From NCBI GenBank assembly GCA_006538405.1, contig BJKQ01000005.1, positions 62,001 to 126,000 of the forward strand: a DNA stretch of 64,000 nucleotides, written 5' to 3'. Below, piece by piece: positions 11,134 to 21,702 of this stretch (positions are counted from its first letter, which is position 1; each line of letters starts with the position of its first letter). This stretch comes from Hansfordia pulvinata. Taxonomy: Eukaryota > Ascomycota > Sordariomycetes > Xylariales. Both the position numbers and the translations under genes were made by a program. The notes under the pieces were generated by a model. It did not search any database, was not told the DNA's origin, and saw nothing but the letters and a program-made list of their open reading frames with translations.

Positions 11134-12159
11134 ATGCGAGCCAAATTCCCATTCATCGTCGTGCCCTTTGCGGTCACGGCAGTTTCTGCCGCCGCTATTG
11201 AGGCCGTCGCTGGTATACTCACGCTGCCTGTGGGAACACCGACCCAGGGTCTACGGCCCGTCTTCACCGGCAAGCCCCCCGAGATTGTTTCCTACCAGGC
11301 TGGGGAGCTCCGCAAGATCGTTGACTCGGTCGTAGTCCCTCCGCTAGACCTAGTGGGTAACCTCATCGGGGGCATTCTCTCAGAGGAGAAGGGGGGCAAT
11401 GGCGATCACGAGGACGACAACACCAAGAACCATGCCCGCCGCGCCGTCATTGGCCCGGACAACCGCGTCCCCTGGCCCGCGACCGAGTACCCTTACTCGG
11501 CGATGGGCAAAATTGAGTGGTCCAACGGCATCTTCTGCTCGGGGGCGCTGGTCGGCCCGCGCCATGTGGCCACGGCGGGCCATTGCGTGCCTCGCGGTCC
11601 CGCGTCTTCCCCACCACTGGCCGTTCGCTTTCTACCATCATTCTATGACGTCGAGCGCTTCCAAGGTGCCGCCGTCCAGCATGCCGTCTTCCTGTCCAAC
11701 TACTCCGTGACCGAAGCCCCCGTCGACAGCTGCGATTACAAGGAAGACTGGGCCGTGCTGATCCTAGACCGCCGCCTAGGCGACGACAGGGGCTATCTGG
11801 GGGCCCGTACGATCCAGCGGCCCGGGCTCGAAGGGTCCTCGAGGCCCACCTTCGTCCACCTGGGCTACCCGGGCGACTTGGGCAACAATGGGCGCAAGGC
11901 GTACCGACAGGTCGGAATCGCCGCGGACCCGAAAAAGTTCGGAGGGTGCGACAACTACGGCGGGTTGGTCACTGACGCCGACGCCGCAGGAGGCCAGTCG
12001 GGAGGACCACTCTGGATCGAGCCGGGCTCGGGACCCGGGGCACCTGCCCAAAGGTATATCTACGGCGTGTGCAGCGCGGGCAGCACCGAGGCCACAGTCT
12101 TCGCGTCCGGCAACAACCTGGTCAAGGCCATCTACAAGGCTCGGAGGGACTACCCCTAA
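11134..12159 (+). CDS. Secreted glutamyl-endopeptidase-like serine protease
   Basis: A single exon of 341 codons. The start at 11134 gives a signal peptide (MRAKFPFIVVPFAVTAVSAA). A propeptide of about 80 residues with an acidic, Gly-rich end follows, and then a dibasic Kex2-type site (HARR) just before AVIGPDNRV at residue 104. That segment and the next (TEYPYSAMGKIEW) resemble the mature N-terminus of bacterial V8-type glutamyl endopeptidases. The chymotrypsin-fold triad is visible: His150 in TAGHC, Asp205 in KEDWAVLIL and Ser289 in GGQSGGPLW. Cysteines next to His150 and upstream suggest the usual disulfide. Expected role: extracellular protein breakdown; Glu preference is inferred from resemblance only. 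The frame is open 70 codons upstream, but that part lacks a secretion signal and is taken as leader. Confidence 0.87.
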   Translation: MRAKFPFIVVPFAVTAVSAAAIEAVAGILTLPVGTPTQGLRPVFTGKPPEIVSYQAGELRKIVDSVVVPPLDLVGNLIGGILSEEKGGNGDHEDDNTKNHARRAVIGPDNRVPWPATEYPYSAMGKIEWSNGIFCSGALVGPRHVATAGHCVPRGPASSPPLAVRFLPSFYDVERFQGAAVQHAVFLSNYSVTEAPVDSCDYKEDWAVLILDRRLGDDRGYLGARTIQRPGLEGSSRPTFVHLGYPGDLGNNGRKAYRQVGIAADPKKFGGCDNYGGLVTDADAAGGQSGGPLWIEPGSGPGAPAQRYIYGVCSAGSTEATVFASGNNLVKAIYKARRDYP

Positions 12160-13238
12160 GTCAGGAAAGGGGTTGATGTACGAGGGCGCCAAGCGACCGT
12201 GGAGTACGTCTGTCTCTACCTTCGCATTTGGAGGACTTCTACAGGCGGTTTGAGTAAGCTGGCTGCCTTCCATTCCTTTGATTTTCCTTCTTATTCTCTC
12301 TTTGGATCTGGTCCGTCATATTCTTTCCTTTTCACCCAACGATCAGGGATTTATTCTTAGTCGTGTTGTTCGGTGGCTGCCGCATAACACGTGCCCATAG
12401 GAGGCCGAGACAGCGTCCTCGCCTCAAGTGCCAGTCGGGGTCACATGAGAGAATGGGGTGCAAATCCTTACCGTCTAGTTAGCTATAATGGGTTTCAAAG
12501 TCGCAAGACCTCAAGTGGTTTCACGGCGTTCTTCAAGGTACTAGAGTGTGTGCCAATTGTTACACATCGACTGTAACATGCATGAATTAGCTGAATTTGC
12601 CATCAAATGCACATGGGTCATTGGCGACCCTCATCTATTGCTCAAGTCTAGTCTACCATGAACCACGAACGGAAGCTGCAACGAAGAACTCGAAGATGGC
12701 AAAGCATGTCAGAACAATAAGCGGCAGAAACCCCACAATGCGCAGCCTGAATGCAGCCGCGCGGGGCTGGCTGGCGCATCGAGTAACAGGAATACACGTT
12801 AATAAAACAGTGAGGTGTTTATATGTACAAGGTAACCAACTGGCATGGTATCATTTGCTCCCCCGTCCTGCTTTTCGCCTCTCCTTCTCTTCTCAGCCCC
12901 GCCGTTCCCCGTCTTTTTTGTTTGTGTGTATATTGAAGCACTTTGTTCCGCTCCTTTGTGCGCTCGGGAAATCTCAAGTCCACCAAGATATCAGACAAGA
13001 AGGAAGGCAGACAATGCGGGGACGAGGCAGCGCCACACCTCGTGATGGAGAAGGGCTTCTCACGCCGCGGCCGGGGCCTTTGCCCATAAAATCGGGCTGG
13101 CGCGGAGCCAGCAGACTCGGAAATGCAAAGAAAGGAAAAGACGCCTCGGTCAGAGGGAAGTTGGTTAAGGTCGCTGGTTGTGCGGGGAGAGAGCAATTAT
13201 TCCAGCAGCCGCGGGGGCGGGACATGCCTGCCAGCTCT
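12160..13238. other. Intergenic between convergent protease and CLASP genes
   Basis: The 3' regions of the protease (rightward) and CLASP (leftward). I see no coding gene. Confidence 0.5.
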
Positions 13239-16200
13239 CTAAGCGGCGACGGCCGGAGCCGCCCCCGTGGCGGCAGTCTCTCGTTGCCGCTTCACAACGT
13301 AGTACGTGATGAGGCTCTTGGGGTCGTCGCGAACGCCCTGGCCGCGCATGGCATCCCAGAAGGCCGCGTCGCCCAGCCGAGCGTGCATCGCCACGCAGAG
13401 CTGGACGGCGTCCATGCGCACACCGCTCTCGCGGCTCTCCAGGCAGCGGCCGGTCAGCGCGGCCAGCGCGGCCACCTCGCTGTCGTTGGGCACGAAAGAG
13501 GTCCGGCCGTCGATCAGCTCCTTGAGGACGTGCAGGCCCATGCTGAGGCTGCGACTGCCCGACAGCGCAGCTGGCGCGGTCGGGCCGCCCGGGGGGATCG
13601 AGGCTGTCGAGGACGAGAACGACTCGGTGGATGGTCTGCCTACCGCGGCATCCATGCTGCTGAGGTTGCGTGTCATGGTGACTGTGATCTCATCGGCGTC
13701 ACCAATAGCCACCAGCTCGTCCGCCAGCAGCTCGAGGCCGCTGACGATGTGGTTCCGAGCGTCGTAGCAAGCGCGAGTGGCAATCAGCGACTCCAAACCT
13801 CTCGAAATGTGAGGCTGGAAGCTATCGCGGTTCTTCTTGAGGAGAAGCTTGATCGTCGTGAGAACTTGTGCCCTGACGTCCTGGACCTTCTCCGGCGCAA
13901 GGCTCTCCAGTGGGGACTCAAGATACTCGAACAAGCCGAGCAGGAGCGTGTCGAATTTGTCGTCTGTGAAAAGCGACTTGCCGTCGCGTATCAGGCTCTG
14001 CACTTTGCGGAACCCGTGCACGTCGAGTGTCTTGGCCTTGACGCGAGTGATGCCGCTGTCGAGTAGACGAGAGTTCTGGCGTGCCTTTTCCGGCGACAGC
14101 TCAGGTCTGTTGGCATCCAGTGGCTGACGACCAACGTTGGCGGCATCTTCGTTGACCGGCTTGTCCTCCAGAACGGGGCGTTGGGGGTCTCGGTCGCGGT
14201 AGGCGCCCGTGGTGTCACATCCTGGTCGGAGTTGAATGGATCTTCGTACACCTGAAGAGGCTTGGAAGGAGTTGACGGCAGCGATTCGGGAGGCGGGATC
14301 GCAACCTTGGCTTCAACTGCGGGGACAGTCTCAATCTGAACTTCGGGAATGGCCTCGTTTTCTCCCTCGGGAGCTGCCTCGGGGGCTGCTACAGGGGCTT
14401 CTTCGGGAGCCCCTGCAGGGGCTACTTCAGGGGCTTCTTCTCTAGGGGCGACCTCTGGGGTCGCTTCGGTGACTGCCTCAAGCGCCGGGATGGGTGCGGC
14501 TTCAGGCTCAGCTTCCTGTGTGGATCCGAACGATTCTTCCGGAGCCGATTCGGCAGCTGCATCGATGGGTGGAGGGTTGAGGCTCTGCTTCAGGGCCTCA
14601 ATGCCCGGGGCATCCAGAGCAAGCTCGTCGCTAGGCTTGGAGGGACTGCTCGCAATGGGATGAGGAGGCAATGCCCTCGTCTTGGGAGGGCTCGCATTCT
14701 TGGGCGTGCTGATGGCTTTCGGGGGACTGGGGCGGGGCGAGGCAGCCGCAGCTCTACTTGCAGCCGCTCGCGTTGGCGTTGTCACATGAGACTCGCTCAG
14801 AGCAGACGCGTGGCCAGGGCGAGTCCTCGGTACAGTCCTCTTAGGAGAACCCGAGATGGTTTTGGACGTGTATGTTTTCGTCCTCGGCTCGGCCGGACTG
14901 GAGCGCTCGGCCGAGGGGCCATCATGAGATCGCATGGAGTACGGCCCGGCGGTAGCGGGCCGTGCTGCAACCTCTGGCGCGGGCCTTCTTCTGACAGGCC
15001 TCATGGGCGCATGCGACATGCCTCCGTGGGCAAGGTTCGAAGTCTCGGGACGCGGGCGCGCGGCCGCCGCGGGCTTGGCCGCCGCACTGGCGCTGGAGGT
15101 GCCCGACACCGTGCGGTGGGGCGCGATCTCGGCCATGGCAGAGCCAGGTCTTGCCGGCAGGTTCTTGGACGACATGGCCTTCTTCTGTGCCATCATGGCC
15201 TCCCTCAGGGACGGCTTCGATGCCGTGGTACTTCGCGAGAGCCCAAGGCCGGCCCGAACTGCGGGCGCCCCGTCCGCCTTCTTGGGGGAGTTGGGGTTGG
15301 AAGGGTCCTTCTGCAGCAGTTTCTGCGCCGTGCTGTCGAGGTTTTCCATGATTCTAGGCACGAATGCGTGGTTAGTGGGGATGCGATTTTGAAGCGCTGC
15401 GCCACGAGTGATACTCACATCTCGGCTCTCTGAGGCCAAACGGCGGCAAACTCCCAGTATGTAGGGCGCATCTTCTCGCGAACCCCCGGGTTCGCGTCGG
15501 CCAGACCCTTCTTGATGCACTTCTCGAAGAGATCGAGGCCGCCAGAGTTCTCGATTTGGTTCTTGTGGTGGGCTTCCTTCTTCACAATCGTCTTGACCCA
15601 GCCAGTGACATAGGTGCGAGGCTGGACGTTCTTATCCTGGCAAGCGCCCCAGACGTGCTGCATAATCCTATTAGTGTACGTGCACCTGCTTATCAGGGTG
15701 TCGACGACGGTGTTGGCCAGCTGCGAGGCAATCTTCTTGGTGGAGGCGCAGAGCTTGATGAAGGTCTGCATGAGGAGCTCGACCAAGGGGTCGATGGCAG
15801 GACCAAAGGCGTTGGCTAGGTCGAGGACCAGGCTGCTGCCCTCCTTGGAGAGACTGGTGCGCAGGGAGACGACGGCCTTGATGATGCCGTCGAGCAGGGC
15901 GCGGCAGCCGGCGACGAAGGGGTCGGAGAAGTCGTCGGGGGCGTTGCCGGCGATGAGCTTGCGCAGCTTGACGATGCTCTGCTCGCGCTTGAGCCAGTTC
16001 TGCTCCGTCTCCTTGCCCTCGAACCACTCGTGCATGTCCTTGAAGATGCCGTCGAGCTCGCGCTGGGTGTTGACGTAGGCGGGGTCGACGGGGTCGGTCT
16101 TGGCCTCGGGCAGAGGGGTGTTGGGGCGGTCGGCGGCCGAGGCGGAGGAGACGCTGGCGGAGAGGTTGGGGCGGGGGGCGGCGGCGGACGACATGGAGGA

Positions 16201-16926
16201 GCCGGGGCGGGAGTCGGGGTCGCGCTTGAGGGCGCCGCCGGCGGGAGCGAGCTCCTTGACGATGGCCTGCTCGATGGCGGGGCGGACCTTGAAGTTCTTG
16301 AGCTGGCGCTTGAGGTCGGACTTTGCGGCGTTGGGGGCGTCGCGGAACAGGTCGATGACGGTGGCGCGGGCGGTGTCGCGGACGATGCCGTCGGCGTCCT
16401 CGAGCAGCTCCATGAGGGTGGGGACGTAGGCGCGGAACTGCAGGCCGTGGTCGCGGTGCATCTGCAGCAGCCACTGCATGCCGGCCTCCTTGGCGCGGGG
16501 GTTCTTGCCGACGAGGGCCTGGTTGCGGACGAAGCGCTCGGCGTCGGTGGGGGCGACGTGGTAGAAGGTGGCCATGGCCTGGAGGGCGAGGGCGCGGAAC
16601 TTGTCCTTGGGGTCGCCCATCTTGTCGACGACGAGGGGCAGCGTGTGCTTGGCGTCGCGCAGGATCAGCTTGGGGTCCTGGCGCGACAGGCGGGTGAGCA
16701 GGTGGTTGAGGGCGGTGAAGCCGGCGTTGACGAGGGCCGAGTGCGGCGAGGACGAGGCGAGGCGCAGGGCGTCGAAGAGGGGCGCGACACACGAGTCAGG
16801 CACGTTGTGCTGCTTGATGGCCGACTTGGCCGCCGTCACCTGCTGGACCTTGGCGTCTATCGAGGCATCCTTGCGCAGGATGGCCAGCAGGGCGGCGACC
16901 TGGTCGTCGGACAGTCTGTCGGCCAT
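13239..16926 (-). CDS. STU1: CLASP / Stu1 microtubule-stabilising protein, with a 1-nt frameshift
   Basis: CLASPs bind tubulin through TOG domains and stabilise spindle and interphase microtubules. Exon 1 (16926-15419) encodes an N-terminal HEAT-like TOG region (MADRLSDDQVAALLAILRKD onward) and a CLASP_N-type domain (about residues 285-500). The intron is 15354-15418 (GTGAGT...GCCTAG). Exon 2 (15353-13239) encodes a long Ser/Pro/Ala-rich linker with Lys/Arg patches, a Glu-Ala-Pro repeat stretch (14330-14470), and a C-terminal HEAT-like domain. The reading frame breaks at the G4 run 14175-14178 (C4 on the sense strand). With one more C the frame runs from ETPNAP into VLEDKPVNEDAANV, a match to the fungal family, and gives about 1,207 residues. 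As written, the first frame runs on into non-homologous sequence. An assembly error is likelier than a broken gene. Confidence 0.9.
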
Positions 16927-19674
16927 GTCGTCGTCGGCCCGTCGGTCGGTCTGCGCTGGCTTCTTGGTGGTGGTGGCCCGGGCGGTTGCGTCGGTTCTGT
17001 TTTGTCTGTGTCTCCCTCTCTACCTCGGGTATCTTCCCCCTTCTTTTCTTTCTCCTTTATTTTCTGTCCTTTCCTTGTGCGCCTGTGGTGGGCGCGCCGA
17101 CGTTGGTGGTCTTAGGTCACCATTGACGCGGAGGGGAAGAGGCGACGGGGGCGGGAGCGTGGCCGGAAGGAGAGGGTGGGCGGGGGAGGGAGGTGTTTTG
17201 TTGTTGATGTTGTTTGTGGAGGAGAGGGAGGGCGGCGGTAGTGGTTTAGGGGGGTGGTTGATGATTACGAGTATTGGGGGCGGGTCGCGCGCGTGGGCGC
17301 GCGAGCGGCAGGACGGAGATGGACGGTTTCGCCCCTGCCGGATTACCTGCGAGTAGGTACTTCCCGGTAGAGCCCGTCCCAGATTGCGCACATGTATGAG
17401 TACCAATGTACTTCAGGTATCCGAGGCAGACTATCGTATTGGCCGCAAACCGTTCCGGTTCCCGTGTCGAATGCTGCAACTAATCATGATGGCTGCTTCA
17501 ACAATAGATGAACGGGATCTAATTGCGGGCAGCCAGGCGACAAATCGCATCCCAGCGCCCACGGGCCAGAAAAAAACCGTGGGGGATGGGCGGCTCAGAA
17601 AGGGGCGACTCGACCTCTGGCTGATTACCATGGTGCCATGTACCTGCCTACTTGCACGCGCCTGGCTTAGCCTCATTATTACCTGCATGCAATTAATTAT
17701 TGCCCGGTACTAGTCCCAGACAACAACCGCTACTAAAGGTACCACTCCGTCCAACAATTCCACGATACTCACGTCGGTACATGGCACGTTCCGCAACCTG
17801 TACGAGGATCTCCAGCTGGTGGTCATCACACACATGTTGAGACGAGCAGTCTCGTCATGTAGACAAAGCCTCTCCATGTCTTGTATCCTGTAGCGGCACG
17901 GGTGGTGGTGGTGGTGAGACCATCTCCTCCAACCCTGCCGGGAAAGGACACAGTCACAGACAGCATGTTTCTCTTTCAAGGTTGCCTTCCCTTCTTTACT
18001 CGTACTCCCGTACGAATAGTCTGGCCACTCTTAGCGAGCCGGTTCCCAGGGGGACAGGCTGACATCAAAAGGAGTCCCAGGCAGGTTGGTGTAACCACTG
18101 ATTGCCTTACCGGAACACAACGCGGGCACGCGTGCTGGGACGTAAACAACAGCCTCGAATGTCTAATAGACAGGTACTTGCGAGGCTGGCATTAGGCCGC
18201 CACTCGGTCGAGTCGAGCCGAGCCTGATGCTGTTTGATATGGCATGAACCCTGTCAGTAAGAGTATTCGGTCGAGAGCGCCACCCATTCGAACCTGTCGC
18301 CGCTGGAATAGCCCTGGAATGTGAAGCGTGCGAGTATCCGTGCCCTGGCCATGGCTACGCGTATGTGACCCTTGCTTTACTACCCCGCGTCGGCCTACGA
18401 GACGCCATGCATTTACGAGTATGAGGCGAGCAACTCTTCAAGGCTTTCATGAGTCTTCGGCATCATACCTCATTAGTGGCTTTAGACAGAGTTATGTTCA
18501 AAATTGACGAGTTCCAGCATATAGAGAATTCGCCTCTCGCTGTGCAATTTCCAAACCATCTTCGGCATCCACGATGTCTGTACGAGTACACTCATCAGTA
18601 CCTACCTACCTACCTACCTTAACCTAAGCAGGTGGGGTTCCATGCCTCTCATAGCTGGTAACTCACTCCAAGTATGCAGCACATGTGCCAATTTACCTGC
18701 TTATTGCTCCTTGGCGCCCGGATCTACAACGCGCGGCACGTGCTCGTGGCCACTACTTGTCTGTCTGGACGTGATGGGCGTGGAAGAAGAGCCTGATCCC
18801 ACAACTGTGTACGAGTACGAGTACCAATTACCCCCTCCCCCCAGTGACGCAATAATCAGGCGTAGGCTGGATGCTGCCCCTATGAGCACGGCCCGGCCCT
18901 TTTGGCACGAGTCCTGTTTCTGCCCAAACTTGCAGGCCTGGCGGGGCAAAACCAAGTAAAAGGCGGGTGACGGGTGGTGAATATTGCTACCTATATCCAT
19001 TATATCATCTACGCGGCAGCCTCGTTCCTCGCGTTGGCCTCTGCCGGCTTTACTCAGCTGTCTTCCTTATGACCTACCAACCCTGACTATTGCCGGCCTG
19101 TTGCTTTGAATCCACCATTCAACTCTTTTATTAGTCTAGGGCATTCCGACTGGACGCTTTTCAGGCCGACTTTTGCCCGCCATTGAACCGGATATTTGAG
19201 CTGACCAGCTACCCTCCGTACCTATGCCAGCCATTTCCTTATGATTATCAGCACCAGCGCAGATCAACACCAGGTTTGATGGTTGAGGCTTTGGCAGGCA
19301 CGTCCGCACCCTGTCAGCTCCCCCCGCCTTCCTTGCTCTTGCTACGAGCACATCTACGCGCAAGGACATGAGGTAAGGTACCAGGCACGGTCCCCGTAAG
19401 CACCTACCTACTCGTAGGTACCTCAGGTATCGTCCAGCCCTCCCTCGCACCTGCCCCGCGCTCCGAAACTCGCTCCTGCCATTGCGACTCGTGAGAATTA
19501 GGTAGGTGCGGTACCTGATCTACCCACCTTGTTGATCCACGCTCGTGACACTGTACTATCCATCATCATCCCCTCCCTTTCAGACCAGACATGTCTGAAT
19601 AGGGCCTAAGTTACACATCACTTCAAGTACAGACCTACTCCCACTCAAAGCTCTCCCGACTATCGAAATCTGAC
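16927..19674. other. Intergenic between divergent CLASP and metallopeptidase genes
   Basis: The first 350 bases are the CLASP leader and promoter, pyrimidine-rich on the minus strand. The rest holds no recognisable gene. It contains TACGAGTA words (18581, 18810-18822), an ACCT tandem at about 18600-18617 and TAGGTACCT words near 19410. Confidence 0.5.
18600..18617. repeat. (ACCT)n microsatellite
   Basis: Four to five ACCT units in a row in intergenic DNA, part of a wider excess of TACCTA/TAGGTA words between genes in this window. Confidence 0.7.
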
Positions 19675-20903
19675 ATGACCGTTATAACCCACAGCTCGGC
19701 ATCCGGCCGTCCTGCCCCCCACCATCCCCGCCATCGCCCGGCAGCGGCCCCTTCACCGACCAACATGTCCACCTCCTCCGCCCTCCCGCCAAACACCACC
19801 CCCGTGCCACAGCCCGTCTTCGCCCCGGCCATGTCGCGCCCGTCGGCGGCGCCCTCCGCCGCCGCGCACGACGAGCAGAGCCGCGCCGCCGCCGGCGAGG
19901 AGGAGCCCGAGATCCCCCCCCGCCCAAGCTGCGCCTGCACGCCCAGGACCTGTCCCACCCGGGCAGTGCCCTGTTCCTGCGCGCCATTGACGCCCCCGCC
20001 GAGCTCGACGCCGCCGTCCGCGCCGTCCTCCAGCACCTCTACGACCTGCCGCCGCCGTCGTTGCGGTCCAAGTCGAGGAAAGAGGACGACCCCGGCGCCG
20101 CGCAGGTCCCGGCCCCGGCCTCGGCTTCGGCGCCCTACCGCCCGCCGCCCCCGCCCGTCGTCCGCTCCATCACCCTGATCCTGCGCGACATGGACGGCGT
20201 CGCCTACTCCACGGGCACCGAGCTCGACCCCCAGCTGCACAAGGAGGTGCACTTCTCGACACGCTACATCGCAGCCCAGCAGCTCAAGCAGCAGCAGCCT
20301 TCTTCGTCTTCCGCTCTGGCGGGAGGTGACGACGACGACGCCGCCGCCGCCGCTGAGAAGGACCCCTCCTTTTGGAAAGCCGCGCACGAGATCCGCGGCG
20401 TCGTCACGCACGAGCTGGTTCACTGCTTCCAGCACAACGGGCACGGCGCTGCCCCCGGCGGCCTTATCGAGGGCGTCGCCGATTGGGTGCGCCTGAGCGC
20501 CGGTCTGGCCCCGCCCCATTGGGAGCGTCCTCGGCACAGGCGGCACCGCCGCTCGTCGTCGTCGCAGGGGGAGGGGGAGAGGAGGAGGAGGAGAAGAAGA
20601 AGAAGAAGAAACCCATTCTGACCTCGACCCAGGCCCCCGGAGCCAGCACCAGCGGTATCAGCAGTAACATCCCGCGCGCGCTGGGATGCCGGCTACCAGC
20701 ACACGGCCTACTTCCTCGAGTATCTCGATGGCCGGTTCGGTCCCGGCACCGTGCGCCGCCTCAACGCCGCGCTGGGCCCGGACCGCCCGCGCTACGACGA
20801 GCGCGCCTTCTGGTCTGCCCTGCTGGGCCGCCCCGTCGACCTGCTGTGGGAGGACTACAAGTCGAGCCTGGCCGAGGAAGAAGTCACGAACGGGGATCGG
20901 TAA
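19675..20903 (+). CDS. BSP-family zinc metallopeptidase, frame interrupted
   Basis: The product resembles the basic-secretory-protein family of peptidases found in plants, bacteria and fungi. The zinc site HELVH is encoded at 20409-20423, followed by GGLIEGVADWVRL with the downstream conserved Glu/Asp, and the segment WDAGYQHTAYFLEYLDGRF (20682 on) ends the domain; stop at 20901. No signal peptide is visible, as in fungal members. Two interruptions: (1) the C8 run 19914-19921 needs a ninth C to connect EPEIPPP to KLRLHAQDLSHPG; (2) a TGA at 20619-20621 sits in a low-complexity insert between APPHWE and WDAGYQ, which are in the same frame. No good intron donor is present there. The insert is purine-rich and indel-prone. 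Start may be 19675 or, more like relatives, 19765. Either assembly errors or a decaying gene. Confidence 0.75.
20566..20611 (+). repeat. GGA/GAA purine microsatellite inside the metallopeptidase
   Basis: A 46-base purine tract (G-rich, then GGA, then GAA units) lies in the middle of the peptidase domain coding sequence, just before the in-frame TGA. Such tracts gain and lose units easily, both in the cell and in sequencing. Confidence 0.85.
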
Positions 20904-21702
20904 ATCAGGAGAGGAAGCAGTGGGGCAGTGGGCAGTTGCTTAGGAGGTTTTGGAGGCGCAAGCACTTTGCAGATTCCAGAAGCGAGCCACAAACGGCATC
21001 GCGCTTTTCAGCGCCGGACTTGGGAGGGGTTAGGGAGGCATAGTAGAAGCAATGAGGGAAGAGCCGCGAAAGCAACCAGCCAGCCAAGAGAGCCTGCACC
21101 GAAGCGCAACTCTTGAAAATCAACACACCTACCTATTTGTTCAACTCACACACAGCAGCAGCAGGGCCGAATCACCTAGCATGAGCATAGATTAGACTGA
21201 TAAATGTTTATTTATTTCGAAGAGGGATAGAAACTCGTCTATCCCTTCCTGGTTCCTGGTCCAGTTTGTCATCTGCGCTTAGATGGCGATGTTCAAGCTC
21301 TTTGCTCTCTGCTCTCTGCTGTCAAGACTCTGATGCTTCCTTACCTCGAAATGACGAGGAGTGGCATCATGAGACCTGAACCTGGAGCCTCGTCCGTGAC
21401 ATACCGCGAGTGGTGGCGTTCCGTGTTACACGTGTATCTATCGCCCCTCCTCATTTCCTGACAAGTAGAAAACCCCATTGGAAAACCCATATCCTTTGCA
21501 AGCCGGAACGCCTAGCTCAACCCAATGACTAAAAGTAAGAAAGGATTTTGATAGAAAAGAACGAAAGACATGGATCGTGACAATCGCGCGTGCATAAGCA
21601 AGCGAGGGAAAGCGCAAACAAGAATCTGAAGTCGAAGGCATCACCACCTTTCGAAGGAAAGTGGCAGTCGTCGACGCTCTGAGGGGCGGGGGCGGGGCGA
21701 CA
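20904..21702. other. Intergenic between convergent genes
   Basis: The 3' ends of the metallopeptidase gene (rightward) and of the membrane-anchored protein gene (leftward). No gene seen. Confidence 0.5.

Noticed and set aside
12430..12480. Possible second tRNA (GGTGCAAATCC resembles a T arm)
   Set aside because: No acceptor, D or anticodon stem pairs around it.
20520..20681. An intron that would remove the TGA in the metallopeptidase
   Set aside because: The only GT dinucleotides available (GTCCTC, GTCGTC) are poor donors for this genome, where introns use GTRNGT-like sites.
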